NCBI GenBank assembly: GCA_964587885.1
Contig: CAZPME010000003.1
Span: 62,001 to 126,000, forward strand
Length of the DNA stretch: 64,000 bases
Source: UBA60 sp964587885
GTDB lineage: Archaea > Thermoplasmatota > Poseidoniia > Poseidoniales > Poseidoniaceae
Direction: 5' to 3'
The number at the start of each line of letters is the position of its first letter. Position 1 is the stretch's first letter. The notes below the pieces were generated by a model. It saw only the letters and a list, made by a program, of their open reading frames with translations. It had not been told where the DNA came from and made no database searches. This document shows positions 24,117-32,435 of this stretch, in pieces. Position numbers and translations under genes: made by a program.

Positions 24117-24553
24117 TACTGATCCACCTCACGTAACTCAATGATTCGTGCAATAATTTTACGAGTTCCATCAAGGTCTTCGGTCAATCCTTCCACTCGA
24201 CATAGTTCAATATGTTTCATATTGCGCTCATCCAAAGATTTCCGGATCCCAGCTTCAGCGTGCTCTTGGTCGTATCCCAGGGCGATAATATCTGGCTGTA
24301 AATCGGGTAAAATATCGAATATCGAAATCTCTGGAGGATTGCCAATTACCGCAACGTCAACCGGTTTGAGGCCCGCTACCATTCGGCAACGGAGGTCTTG
24401 AGGAGTTACTGGCTCGTGCTTACGCTTGCGGACTGTATCGTCGTGGGCGATGATGACAGTTAGGTGCTCACCCAAGGCTTTCGCCTGTTCCAAATAATGT
24501 AGATGCCCAGCGTGCAATAGGTCAAAGACCCCAACCGCAAGTACTCTCTTCAT
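24116..24553 (-). CDS. ribL: FAD synthetase, archaeal RibL type (nucleotidyltransferase)
   Basis: Transfers AMP from ATP to FMN to give FAD. The cytidylyltransferase-like fold is marked by VGVFDLLHAGHLHYLEQAK (with the HxGH motif), VIIAHDDTVRKRKHEPVTP and, near the C-terminus, DLDGTRKIIARI in place of the usual ISTTxI. ATG 24553 is chosen over a GTG three codons upstream because GGTGAGG lies just before it. The 145 residues match RibL of methanogens. It could also be a glycerol-3-phosphate cytidylyltransferase relative, but the operon of riboflavin genes decides for FAD synthesis. Confidence 0.88.
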   Translation of the reverse strand: MKRVLAVGVFDLLHAGHLHYLEQAKALGEHLTVIIAHDDTVRKRKHEPVTPQDLRCRMVAGLKPVDVAVIGNPPEISIFDILPDLQPDIIALGYDQEHAEAGIRKSLDERNMKHIELCRVEGLTEDLDGTRKIIARIIELREVDQ

Positions 24554-24579
24554 CTTCCTCACCCTGCCTAAGACTCATG

Positions 24580-25311
24580 CTATTTATCTGCGGCGGACAA
24601 TACCGTTTTGATGTCATCACCGGAAAGAAACGGTATTCCTCTCTCTTGAGCCCAAATTCTTGCATCTGAGACCGAGAGAGCTTTGTCGCCATCCGGCTGC
24701 AACATTTCCGCACCCATCACCACCGGTAGTGTACCGGCCAGTCGAGCAAGTCCTACGGCTAACTCGGTATGTCCTTCTCGAACTGTTAGTCCACCCTCTG
24801 ACTCCCGACAAATCGGTATATGTCCCGGTGTGCGGAATTCATTTCCCAACGCCGCAATACTGGATTCTACTGTAGATTGAGAGTCATATAACTCACCAAA
24901 TAATTCCGCAAAACGCCGCGCTGTAAGACACCTGTCAGCGTCGGTGATCCCAGTGAAAGTATCTCGATGATTTAGCGAGAGAGTGAAAGCACTTCGGGCA
25001 TCATATTGCAAATCATTAGTAATTAATGCAGCCAGCACGGGATTTGTTTTCACCAATGTAGCATCTGTATGCAAATCTTGGAGAAATGGTAAAGCGAATT
25101 GTTCGCCAACTTCGTGGCCAATTGCCAAGAATAGTAGCCCGCCACAGTCACTGCGCAATTGACGTATTTTCTCAGCATTGAGTGACTCGGCCGAGAATAA
25201 CAAATCGGTTTCACCTTCACGAAACTCAGAATCGAATACACAGACCGGGTCACCATTGCGGAAGGCAGTGATTGCGGCGTTTGCATCTCCCATGGTATTG
25301 CGACCAGCCAT
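24580..25311 (-). CDS. ribB: 3,4-dihydroxy-2-butanone 4-phosphate synthase
   Basis: Makes the four-carbon precursor of riboflavin from ribulose 5-phosphate. FDSEFREGETDLLFSAE (residues 25-41) is the archaeal form of the acidic catalytic loop; LNHRDTFTGITDADRCLTAR, FRTPGHIPICRESEGGLTVR and REGHTELAVGLARLAG carry the remaining conserved residues. At 243 residues it is a stand-alone RibB without a GTP cyclohydrolase II domain. A second Met six codons in (MGDANAA) could be the start, but AAAGGGGA lies before the first ATG. First gene of the operon ribB-ribL-ribE-ribH. Confidence 0.92.
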   Translation of the reverse strand: MAGRNTMGDANAAITAFRNGDPVCVFDSEFREGETDLLFSAESLNAEKIRQLRSDCGGLLFLAIGHEVGEQFALPFLQDLHTDATLVKTNPVLAALITNDLQYDARSAFTLSLNHRDTFTGITDADRCLTARRFAELFGELYDSQSTVESSIAALGNEFRTPGHIPICRESEGGLTVREGHTELAVGLARLAGTLPVVMGAEMLQPDGDKALSVSDARIWAQERGIPFLSGDDIKTVLSAADK

Positions 25312-25480
25312 TCCCCTTTGAATACTGCTAAGTGCTCAAGCGCATAGTTAAAGGCAGACGGAATACAATGTTCTTATTCGGAGTCAAGAAAATGGACAAA
25401 TTCACATTAAAGAAAGAGAATCCAACAGCATATTGTTTTCAAGGGGTAGCCATTGGGCGCAAAGGTCACAGAGGGGGGAT

Positions 25481-26698
25481 GTGCTCTTGCCAATCAGATT
25501 AGGACCAGCAGGCGTGCCATTATCGTGTAAAGGAAGAACTGTCGTCGAGGGTATTGATGACATTATTGCACTAGGCCTAGATACTATGGAATTACAGACC
25601 GTTCGCATGGTCGCACCACAGCATTTTGAGCAATATTGGCAAGCCGGAGTGCTCGCTAATAAGGCGGACTTTGAGATGAATATTCATGGCCCATATTATG
25701 CTGAATTACTCGGCGATAAAATGCAGAGGACTCGTACTTTGGCAAAATATGAAGCCGCTCTGCAAGCAGGCAAAACAATCAATGCTCGTCACATCACATG
25801 TCACGTCGGTGGATATGGAGAATATGGCCGTGGAACCGAAGCAAACGAGCAAGTCGCCAATGTATTTGCTGGAATCGTTGAGCGAGCCGGAGAATTGTGG
25901 AATGATGATGAAGAATATCCGGTCTTCCCATGGCTCGCTGAGGGTACACCGATGAAGGTTGGAGTTGAGACCAGCGGCAGTCAGGAACTTTGGGGCTCCC
26001 TTGAGGAAGTTCTCGAAGTAGTAAATCACGTTGAAGGTACAATTCCAGTATTGAATATCGCTCACATTCATTCTCGCGGCCATGGTTGTATGCGAACCTC
26101 GGAAGATTATGGCGAAATGTTTGACGAAGTTAGAAATGCAATCGGCACCAAAGAATTCTATTGCCACTTCTCGGGTATATCTCACCGCACCGGAAATGCT
26201 CTGCATTATACCCAAATCAAGAAAAGCGACCTCAATTTTGAGCCATTAGCAGAGTTCCTTATCGAAGATGGTGATTGGCTAGATGTAACTATCATTTCCG
26301 ATTCTCCATTGCTTGAGCACGATGCTATGTACATGTATCAACAACTTGAGAAGAGCAGGCACCGACAACTTGAGCGCAAGGCCTTAGAAGAGCGCCGGCG
26401 TGTTTTGGCGGCCTCGGCTGGACTTTCTGAAGAGGAATTAGCAGCCCGTGAGAAGGAGCAGGAACTCGCTAGTAAGGCAGCTCAAGATGCTTCAGCAAAG
26501 GCCAAACTAGATGCCGCTACAGCCAGCAATGAAGCCGCTCAAGAAGCCGAAAAGAAAGAAGGCACTGGCGATTCTAAGAAGCCGACAAAGGCAAGTAAAG
26601 CGAAACCCAAGAAGGGTGATGACAAAGATGCAGAGGATAAAAAATCCGATACTGATGTCTTTGAAGACATCACCGACGAAGATGATGACCTCTTCTGA
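25481..26698 (+). CDS. Endonuclease IV-like TIM-barrel protein with charged C-terminal tail
   Basis: Residues about 1-295 form a xylose-isomerase-like TIM barrel of the AP-endonuclease-2 family. Several family positions are visible: NIHGPYYAELLG, ITCHVGGYGEYG, VGVETSGSQELWGSLEEVLE, NIAHIHSRGHG and SDSPLLEHDAMYM. Some metal ligands of bacterial Nfo differ: the Asp before the second-metal His is not kept in NIAHIHS. The enzyme may therefore act on another substrate, or use a modified site. The last about 110 residues are a charged helix (RKALEERRRVLAASAGLSEE) and a Lys/Ala/Glu/Asp-rich low-complexity tail. GTG 25481, preceded by GAGGGGGGAT, is preferred; TTG 25487 is possible, and an upstream TTG at 25433 is unlikely. 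DNA repair is plausible but unproven. Confidence 0.8.
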   Translation: MLLPIRLGPAGVPLSCKGRTVVEGIDDIIALGLDTMELQTVRMVAPQHFEQYWQAGVLANKADFEMNIHGPYYAELLGDKMQRTRTLAKYEAALQAGKTINARHITCHVGGYGEYGRGTEANEQVANVFAGIVERAGELWNDDEEYPVFPWLAEGTPMKVGVETSGSQELWGSLEEVLEVVNHVEGTIPVLNIAHIHSRGHGCMRTSEDYGEMFDEVRNAIGTKEFYCHFSGISHRTGNALHYTQIKKSDLNFEPLAEFLIEDGDWLDVTIISDSPLLEHDAMYMYQQLEKSRHRQLERKALEERRRVLAASAGLSEEELAAREKEQELASKAAQDASAKAKLDAATASNEAAQEAEKKEGTGDSKKPTKASKAKPKKGDDKDAEDKKSDTDVFEDITDEDDDLF

Positions 26699-26765
26699 GG
26701 AGATGATTCTCCGGAATTATTGACGCAAGGCTTGAAATGTTGAGCGGATTCGGTTGGCTTTAGAG

Positions 26766-26838
26766 GGGACAGTAACTCAGCAGGGAGAGTGCCAGACTGA
26801 AGATCTGGAAGTCGCCAGTTCGAGCCTGGCCTGTCCCA
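26766..26838 (+). tRNA. tRNA-Phe (GAA)
   Basis: Full cloverleaf: acceptor GGGACAG/CTGTCCC with discriminator A, D-stem ACTC/GAGT, anticodon stem CCAGA/TCTGG with loop CTGAAGA (anticodon GAA), and T-stem GCCAG/CTGGC with loop TTCGAGC. No intron and no encoded CCA. It lies between the TIM-barrel protein gene and the convergent RNase PH gene. Confidence 0.97.
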
Positions 26839-26846
26839 CTCTCTAC

Positions 26847-27671
26847 TTATTCAATAGAATCAAGAGTTGATTTTTGGATTTGTTGAATTTGAGCGAGGCC
26901 AATCTCCGCCATATCAATCATTGAATTGAGTTGTTCTCGCGTGAATGTCGATTCCTCACCAGTTCCCTGTACTTCGACTAAAGTGCCATCATTGAGCATG
27001 ACAATATTTAGGTCGACATCAGCATTGCTATCAAGTAAATAATCTAAGTCAAGATAGGTTTCACCATCTATCAAACCTACACTCAATGCAGATACATCGT
27101 TTGGAATAACCATCGCCTCATGTGCAGCCTGCTGTTCAGGAGTTAACTGAGGGGGAGTCCAACCTGCCTTGCGTTCCTCAAAGGTTGGTCTGAGATCTTC
27201 GGGCAAGCAATCTCCACTGGCGATTAGCCGACGAACCGCCAATCGCATGGCAATAGCGGCAGCTGTGATTGAAGCACAGCGTGTACCACCATCGGCGTTG
27301 AGAATGTCACAATCGACATTCAATGCAAGAGGACCCAATTGTTGCAAATCTATGCTGCCGCGCAATGAGCGAGCTACTAAACGTTCAATTTCTGCGGTTC
27401 GCCCTTTCGGGCCACGACGTTCACGGCGGAAACGACTATTGGTAGAACCGGGTAATAGACTGTATTCTGAATTCACCCATCCTTTGGTAGCATCGCGTGG
27501 GAACCAACTCGGCAAGCGAGATTCTTTGGTAGCACAAGCGAGTACAACGGTTTCACCTTGGCGATATAGTACCGAGGCCAAGGCATTGTTAGTAAAATCT
27601 AATTCTACGCTAATTTCACGCATTTGGTCTTTGGCTCGGCTTGGTTCAAATTCAGTCTTGCTCTTGCCCAT
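26847..27671 (-). CDS. rph: RNase PH, bacterial-like, with an insertion
   Basis: Phosphate-dependent 3'-5' exoribonuclease trimming RNA 3' ends. Motifs: GETVVLACATKESRLPSW, NSEYSLLPGSTNSRFRRERR, GRTAEIERLVARSLRGSID (with the phosphate-binding Arg), DCDILNADGGTRCASITAA (catalytic acidic residues), and LDLDYLLDSNADVDLNIVML. Length is 274 against about 240 for bacterial Rph. The excess is an insertion of about 35 residues around 170-205 (LRPTFEERKAGWTPPQLTPE and following). It starts MGKSKTEFEPSRAKDQMREI, somewhat different from bacterial openings. A distant archaeal exosome Rrp41 is the alternative, but the overall pattern is RNase PH. It overlaps nothing and is divergent from the thiolase gene. 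Confidence 0.88.
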   Translation of the reverse strand: MGKSKTEFEPSRAKDQMREISVELDFTNNALASVLYRQGETVVLACATKESRLPSWFPRDATKGWVNSEYSLLPGSTNSRFRRERRGPKGRTAEIERLVARSLRGSIDLQQLGPLALNVDCDILNADGGTRCASITAAAIAMRLAVRRLIASGDCLPEDLRPTFEERKAGWTPPQLTPEQQAAHEAMVIPNDVSALSVGLIDGETYLDLDYLLDSNADVDLNIVMLNDGTLVEVQGTGEESTFTREQLNSMIDMAEIGLAQIQQIQKSTLDSIE

Positions 27672-27768
27672 AATTCACGGTGAAGGTGGACTCTTCTTCA
27701 ATTATTCTGCCCTCCAACAGCAAGACTATACAGGCACAGGTTCAAGTCGTATACTCAAGTCGAAGTTC

Positions 27769-28959
27769 ATGGCTGATTCAGAGGTAGTAATCTGTGCTGT
27801 CGCCCGAACCCCAATCGGTAGGTTTCGAGGAGCACTACGAGAATACAGCGCAATAGAACTCGGCGTGATGGCGGTCAAGGAATTACTTGAGCGAGCGAGC
27901 ATCGACCCTGCCAGTGGAATAATCGATGAAGTCCTCTTTGGCCAAGTACTCCAAGCAGGTTCTGGTCAAGCGCCTGCACGACAAGTGGCACTCGGTGCTG
28001 GATTACCCGATAGCATACCTGCAACTACCATCAACAAGGTGTGCGGGTCGGGACTGAAGACGGTAATGCTAGCCGCAAATAGCATCCGCGCCGGCGAATA
28101 TAAGGTAATAGTCTGCGGGGGAATGGAATCGATGACCAATGCTCCACATTTGGTATGGGGGCCAAAGCGCGGCGAGGATGTAGCATACGGCGAACTCGCT
28201 CATTCAATGATTCACGACGGTCTATGGGATGTCTACAATGATGAACACATGGGAATGACTGGTGAGACCGTGGCCAGCGAGTTTGAAATTGAACGCTCTA
28301 CCAGTGACGAATTTGCCGCTCGCTCTCATCACTTGGCTCAACAAGCTTGGGATAGTGGCTGGATGGAATGGGAATCATTTCCGGTCGCCGGCATTGATAG
28401 AGAAGGCAATCCAATTACATTAACTCAAGACGAAGGAATCCGTGCTCAAACCTCACTTGAAAGTTTGAGTGAACTCAAACCTGCATTTACTGAAACCGGA
28501 CAAGTTACCGCCGGAAATGCCAGTCAATTATCGGATGGTGCTGCGGCTCTATTGGTCGCCAGTGCAACGACTGCCAAGAAAAACGGCTGGCCCATTTTGG
28601 CAACAGTTGTCGACCAATTCACTTCCGGACTTGAACCTGCACGAGTGATGGCTGCACCTGTACCTGCAGTCGAAGCACTACTTACCCGAAATTCACTTCA
28701 TGTGGATGACCTTGTCTACATTGAACACAATGAAGCCTTCGCGGTCGCATCATGTGCGGTCGCCAAAGGAGTGGGTATATCCGATGAAAAATTCAATCCT
28801 CATGGTGGAGCAGTGGCGATTGGTCACCCACTTGGGGCAACTGGGGCTCGTTGCTTGATGACTTTAATCAGTGCAATTACAAGGAAGGGTGGTGGCAAAG
28901 GAATCGTAACCCTCTGTTTGGGTGGCGGTAATGCTGTTGCCATGCTCATCAAAATTTAA
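27769..28959 (+). CDS. Acetyl-CoA C-acetyltransferase (thiolase)
   Basis: Cleaves 3-ketoacyl-CoA or condenses two acetyl-CoA. From ATG 27769 the product is 396 residues, the standard length, beginning EVVICAVARTPIGRFRGAL. The nucleophilic Cys92 is in NKVCGSGLKTVMLAA. The C-terminal half has VYIEHNEAFAVA, the His motif HGGAVAIGHPLGATGAR, and the second catalytic Cys in VTLCLGGGNAVAM. The frame is open further upstream, but that part is antisense to RNase PH and is not protein-like. It ends immediately beside the convergent archaellin gene. It acts with the acyl-CoA dehydrogenase in beta-oxidation or in acetoacetyl-CoA formation for isoprenoids. Confidence 0.96.
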   Translation: MADSEVVICAVARTPIGRFRGALREYSAIELGVMAVKELLERASIDPASGIIDEVLFGQVLQAGSGQAPARQVALGAGLPDSIPATTINKVCGSGLKTVMLAANSIRAGEYKVIVCGGMESMTNAPHLVWGPKRGEDVAYGELAHSMIHDGLWDVYNDEHMGMTGETVASEFEIERSTSDEFAARSHHLAQQAWDSGWMEWESFPVAGIDREGNPITLTQDEGIRAQTSLESLSELKPAFTETGQVTAGNASQLSDGAAALLVASATTAKKNGWPILATVVDQFTSGLEPARVMAAPVPAVEALLTRNSLHVDDLVYIEHNEAFAVASCAVAKGVGISDEKFNPHGGAVAIGHPLGATGARCLMTLISAITRKGGGKGIVTLCLGGGNAVAMLIKI

Positions 28960-29595
28960 TCACAATAATACTGTACCATGTGAACTATCGTGTACTCGGA
29001 AAACTTCATGGGTAGAATAACCACCATTGATATGAAACCAAAGGTTTCCTTCAACTCCTTGATTCTGAAGGAATGATGGTCGACAATTGGTGGCCAACAT
29101 ATTATTAGGGTCACCATCAAGGCGAATAAAGTAACTTTGTCCCGGTTCAAGAGTGGCTGTATTTCCTGATGTAGGATCGGCAGAAATCTCCCAAATATCA
29201 AGTCCGCCGTATCCATATGTGCCAGGATTAGTGCCTCCGGTAGTGGGGTCTGCGATGGGGGTGGAAAAATATCGGAAAACACCAGTATTACTAATACAAT
29301 AAAATTGAACTTCGACTTCTGTAGGTGAAATTGAAGTCCCTGCTGGATGATATTTTATCATTATCAAATAATCATCTACACTATCGCCAATCCAAATTTT
29401 CTCTACGATGATTTTGCTTGAGCCGTCTTTGTCCGAATCAGCACTAGTCTTCTGGGTTTGCTGAGAAATTTGTTCTGTCAACATGACAATTGTCGAGCCG
29501 ATCAAAACTGCCAATATTACTACTGCAACAAAAACGATCATTGCCCCTAGGCCAATCGCTCCAGAATCTTCAACACGTATTTTTCTGCCACGCAT
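28960..29595 (-). CDS. Archaellin-like protein (archaeal flagellin)
   Basis: The N-terminus is a class III signal peptide: charged MRGRKIRVEDSG, then AIGLGAMIVFVAVVILAVLI, the hydrophobic helix characteristic of archaellins (type IV-pilin-like). Cleavage by the FlaK/PibD prepilin peptidase would be near the Gly of the DSG. The outer domain is beta-rich, with GTYGYGGLDIWEISADPTSG and two Cys that might pair. At 211 residues it has usual archaellin size. It directly follows another archaellin-like gene with no gap, so filaments may use both. No motor genes (FlaI/FlaJ/FlaH) are in the window; a pilin rather than an archaellin remains possible. Confidence 0.82.
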   Translation of the reverse strand: MRGRKIRVEDSGAIGLGAMIVFVAVVILAVLIGSTIVMLTEQISQQTQKTSADSDKDGSSKIIVEKIWIGDSVDDYLIMIKYHPAGTSISPTEVEVQFYCISNTGVFRYFSTPIADPTTGGTNPGTYGYGGLDIWEISADPTSGNTATLEPGQSYFIRLDGDPNNMLATNCRPSFLQNQGVEGNLWFHINGGYSTHEVFRVHDSSHGTVLL

Positions 29596-30192
29596 TTACA
29601 TCAAATCCTGATTTGCCGATGGGTTCGGACCATAATCTATTACTTTGGTAATCGTATTGGAACCATCTACTGAGATAAGAAGAAAATGAGTTTCGCTAGG
29701 TTCAACATCACAATTATTTAAATTTAAGATCAAATAATATACCTTGTCATTTTCAATTATTGAGACTGCTGCTGCAGTAGCGCCATCACCATCGAGTTCA
29801 GTTACATCTGAAAAATCACCTCTATCAAAATAAAATCCATGATCATTGGAGTTGGCATCTAATGCTGGACAAGCCACTACCCACGAAACGGATGTATCAG
29901 AAACAATGTTTTGTAAATACGGAAAATCTACATTCAACATCAATGAATCTGTAGCCACATTGGTTGGGTCATAGTCGATTACTTCTAATCTAATAATCTG
30001 TGCCATTGCTCCTGTATTTGCTGTTGAACGTTCGGATGTTGTTTCTTTATTATCAAACGCAACTTCAGCAATGCGCACGATAATGCTAGAAATGACCGCT
30101 GCCGCTATCATGATGGCGATGAACATTACTAATGACCCAGTCCCAAATTCGGCCTTTTCATCCCTTGTAATTGAGGTACAAGGCTTCATCAT
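29596..30192 (-). CDS. Archaellin-like protein, second copy
   Basis: Same architecture as its downstream neighbour: charged leader MMKPCTSITRDEKAE, then FGTGSLVMFIAIMIAAAVIS, then a long helix (IVRIAEVAFDNKETTSERS) and a beta-rich domain of about 140 residues. The sequence after the helix is clearly diverged from the neighbour, so this is not a recent duplication. VIDYDPTNVATDSLMLNVDF resembles the first strands of the archaellin outer domain. It sits 30 bp after the NFACT gene and is followed at once by the other archaellin. The first two codons are both ATG; either may be used. Confidence 0.8.
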   Translation of the reverse strand: MMKPCTSITRDEKAEFGTGSLVMFIAIMIAAAVISSIIVRIAEVAFDNKETTSERSTANTGAMAQIIRLEVIDYDPTNVATDSLMLNVDFPYLQNIVSDTSVSWVVACPALDANSNDHGFYFDRGDFSDVTELDGDGATAAAVSIIENDKVYYLILNLNNCDVEPSETHFLLISVDGSNTITKVIDYGPNPSANQDLM

Positions 30193-30222
30193 AGATAGTC
30201 CATGAGTGGTCTAGTTCAATAA

Positions 30223-32373
30223 TCATTCTTCTTCGCGAGCATGCATTTCGATTAGTCCATGGTCGGCAATCATTTCCGAATTACCAGGAATTACGGGAAC
30301 AATGTCATCGATACGCAAACCGGTAGTGGTGCTAATTTTTCTCGCCATTGCTTCTCTCTTAACTCTCCCTGGGCCAATTTCAGCCCAACGCAAACACAGC
30401 GATTCAACTAACTTAGGCACCCCTGCTAATAGCAATGGAATACCATTGATGCTGACTAATCCTAGACCTAGCCGTAAACGCAAATCCTTGTGCCAATTTC
30501 TCTGGCCTCGCACGATAAAGGCTCCTTTGGCAACATATTCTCCGGTCTCGGCCTGCTTACTTACTTGACTTGGGCGCACCCAAAATGCAGTTCCAGCACC
30601 CCCACCACCATTCCATCCCCGACTCCAACAGAGCGCCATCGTCGCTGCTTGGAGGGCGGAAGCGTCACTGAAATTTGCCACCTCAATATTGTCACTGAGT
30701 TTGAATGCAGGAATACCAGGTGGTAGATTTACTGGTGGGTGTGGGTCGGCAATGAATCCCTGCTGAAATTTCACCGCACAGGAAGGGGCTCCATGCAAGT
30801 CGGCGTGAAAGTAACGGTCATCGCCTTTGAGATGCTTTTTGACAACGGAATCATTACCTTTTGCATCTCGACCACCAATCATCAAATGCATTCCATCGAC
30901 AATAGTCCAACGATGATTTTCAAACCAAAGTCGTTTAGTCCGTTTCACACTAACGACTTGCCCACTTTTCTCAAGTTTAGATTCCTTTTTCTTGGCTCTT
31001 GCCAACATGGCTTCGGTATCAGCAACTGCCGTTTTAGCACCTTTGCTCTTTTCTTTGTGCTTACTGGCAATTTCAAAATATCTCTGAGCATTTTGATGAA
31101 CGCTCATTTCAATAAATAAAGTGACCTTCATCCCCTTTGCCTCACCTTGGTCATCGGGCAATATCGCCACGATAGAACCCTCGGCTGAGTTACCAGATTC
31201 AATCCAAGGAATTTCCTTAAAACGGCGCTTGGTTTCAGCCCATCCTGCGCTTGAAACCGCGCTATTCACTTGGCTAAGAATATCTTGAATATGAGTCCAA
31301 TTATTTTGAATTGCGTGGCCAATTTTTTGTTGCTTTTCGACTTTTTCTGCGAAACCATCTAACGAAGATTCTTGTTGCTTTAGACGTCGTTCAAGTTTTT
31401 CTGCATCACTACTAGGAGAATGTCCAGACACCGTCTTTGATGCTTCACTTTGACGCCGTGAAAGAGCCCCAGCATCGTGATGGCCCTTCCAAGCATCGAC
31501 CGCATCGACAAAACGTGGATACGCAATTTGATGTAAGCCCAAATGTGCTGGCATTAACACAGGTGTCGCTTCAATAGCATGGGTAGCAACCTCTATCTCA
31601 TCATCACTAGAAAGTGCGGAATAATCATCATCAAGAATCAACCACCCCCCCTCATCCGTATTCTCCGTGATGGCTAACTGAGACAATAAATCGGATAGTG
31701 CTGCTGCAATATTGCCTAACGCCTCATTATTTTGAGCCAATTCTTTAGCCTCCATATCAGCGCTGATTCCAGTCGAATGAAGGACTGCGTTAGCCAATGG
31801 CCCACCCATACTGGCTCGGCCTGCCAATGTCCTGACGACATTGCGGTCTGATTGAGAAAGTAAGTTCCCAAGTTTTTCAGCATCCAAGTCATGAAGATCT
31901 AGGGCTTCAGGTGGGAAGAGATAGGGTTCTCCTTTTTTCAGGACTCGTGCAGAATATTTTGCGTGAGTCAATGGTTGGATAATCGTAAAGGTAGAATCAG
32001 TCAAGATTACATTTCCATCGCGGAAGCATTCTATTATCACATGCTTAGGACCATCTTTACTGTCTAAATCCAAAGTGATTATTCGGTCGAATCCATGTTG
32101 AGAAATTCCAGTTAATCGAGCATTACTCAGATGCTTGCGTAATAACATCGCAAATGGTGATGGTTGAGTCGGCATCGGGCGTTCACGCTGAGATAGATAG
32201 ACTCGCTTTCCGCGTACGATAACAATATCCTGCTGGGGAGAATCACGGGGTTTCACTCGTAGGACCAATTGCTCATGATGTGGCTGGTAGATTTTCTTAC
32301 AATGCGCACCCTGTAACTGCGACATTTCAGCAACGATGCGACGGAGGTCAAATCCCGACATCTCGTCTCGCAT
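30223..32373 (-). CDS. NFACT-family ribosome quality-control protein (RqcH/NEMF-like)
   Basis: Binds 60S/50S subunits carrying stalled peptidyl-tRNA and promotes C-terminal tailing. NFACT-N domain: MSGFDLRRIVAEMSQLQGAH at the start, NARLTGISQHGFDRII, and IECFRDGNVILTD with LTHAKYSARVL. A coiled coil lies around residues 320-480 (KLERRLKQQESSLDGFAEKV; TEAMLARAKKKESKLEKSGQ). The NFACT-R (DUF814) domain follows: WFENHRWTIVDGMHLMIGGR, DDRYFHADLHGAPSCAVKF, and ATMALCWSRGWNGGGGAGTA with WVRPSQVSKQA. At 716 residues it is full-length. Translation may begin at Met1 or Met5. It is first in a run with the two archaellins. Confidence 0.93.
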   Translation of the reverse strand: MRDEMSGFDLRRIVAEMSQLQGAHCKKIYQPHHEQLVLRVKPRDSPQQDIVIVRGKRVYLSQRERPMPTQPSPFAMLLRKHLSNARLTGISQHGFDRIITLDLDSKDGPKHVIIECFRDGNVILTDSTFTIIQPLTHAKYSARVLKKGEPYLFPPEALDLHDLDAEKLGNLLSQSDRNVVRTLAGRASMGGPLANAVLHSTGISADMEAKELAQNNEALGNIAAALSDLLSQLAITENTDEGGWLILDDDYSALSSDDEIEVATHAIEATPVLMPAHLGLHQIAYPRFVDAVDAWKGHHDAGALSRRQSEASKTVSGHSPSSDAEKLERRLKQQESSLDGFAEKVEKQQKIGHAIQNNWTHIQDILSQVNSAVSSAGWAETKRRFKEIPWIESGNSAEGSIVAILPDDQGEAKGMKVTLFIEMSVHQNAQRYFEIASKHKEKSKGAKTAVADTEAMLARAKKKESKLEKSGQVVSVKRTKRLWFENHRWTIVDGMHLMIGGRDAKGNDSVVKKHLKGDDRYFHADLHGAPSCAVKFQQGFIADPHPPVNLPPGIPAFKLSDNIEVANFSDASALQAATMALCWSRGWNGGGGAGTAFWVRPSQVSKQAETGEYVAKGAFIVRGQRNWHKDLRLRLGLGLVSINGIPLLLAGVPKLVESLCLRWAEIGPGRVKREAMARKISTTTGLRIDDIVPVIPGNSEMIADHGLIEMHAREEE

Positions 32374-32435
32374 CTTCGCACCTACCTTGATGTGAAACCA
32401 TGTTGCTCAAGAGACCATCGCTTGCTAATTCACTA

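Noticed and set aside
24116..24553. Glycerol-3-phosphate cytidylyltransferase
   Set aside because: Shares the nucleotidyltransferase fold, but one-base overlap with riboflavin synthase and the operon context point to RibL.
27169..27768. 200-residue N-terminal extension of thiolase
   Set aside because: It is antisense to RNase PH, has non-protein-like composition, and ATG 27769 gives the standard thiolase length.
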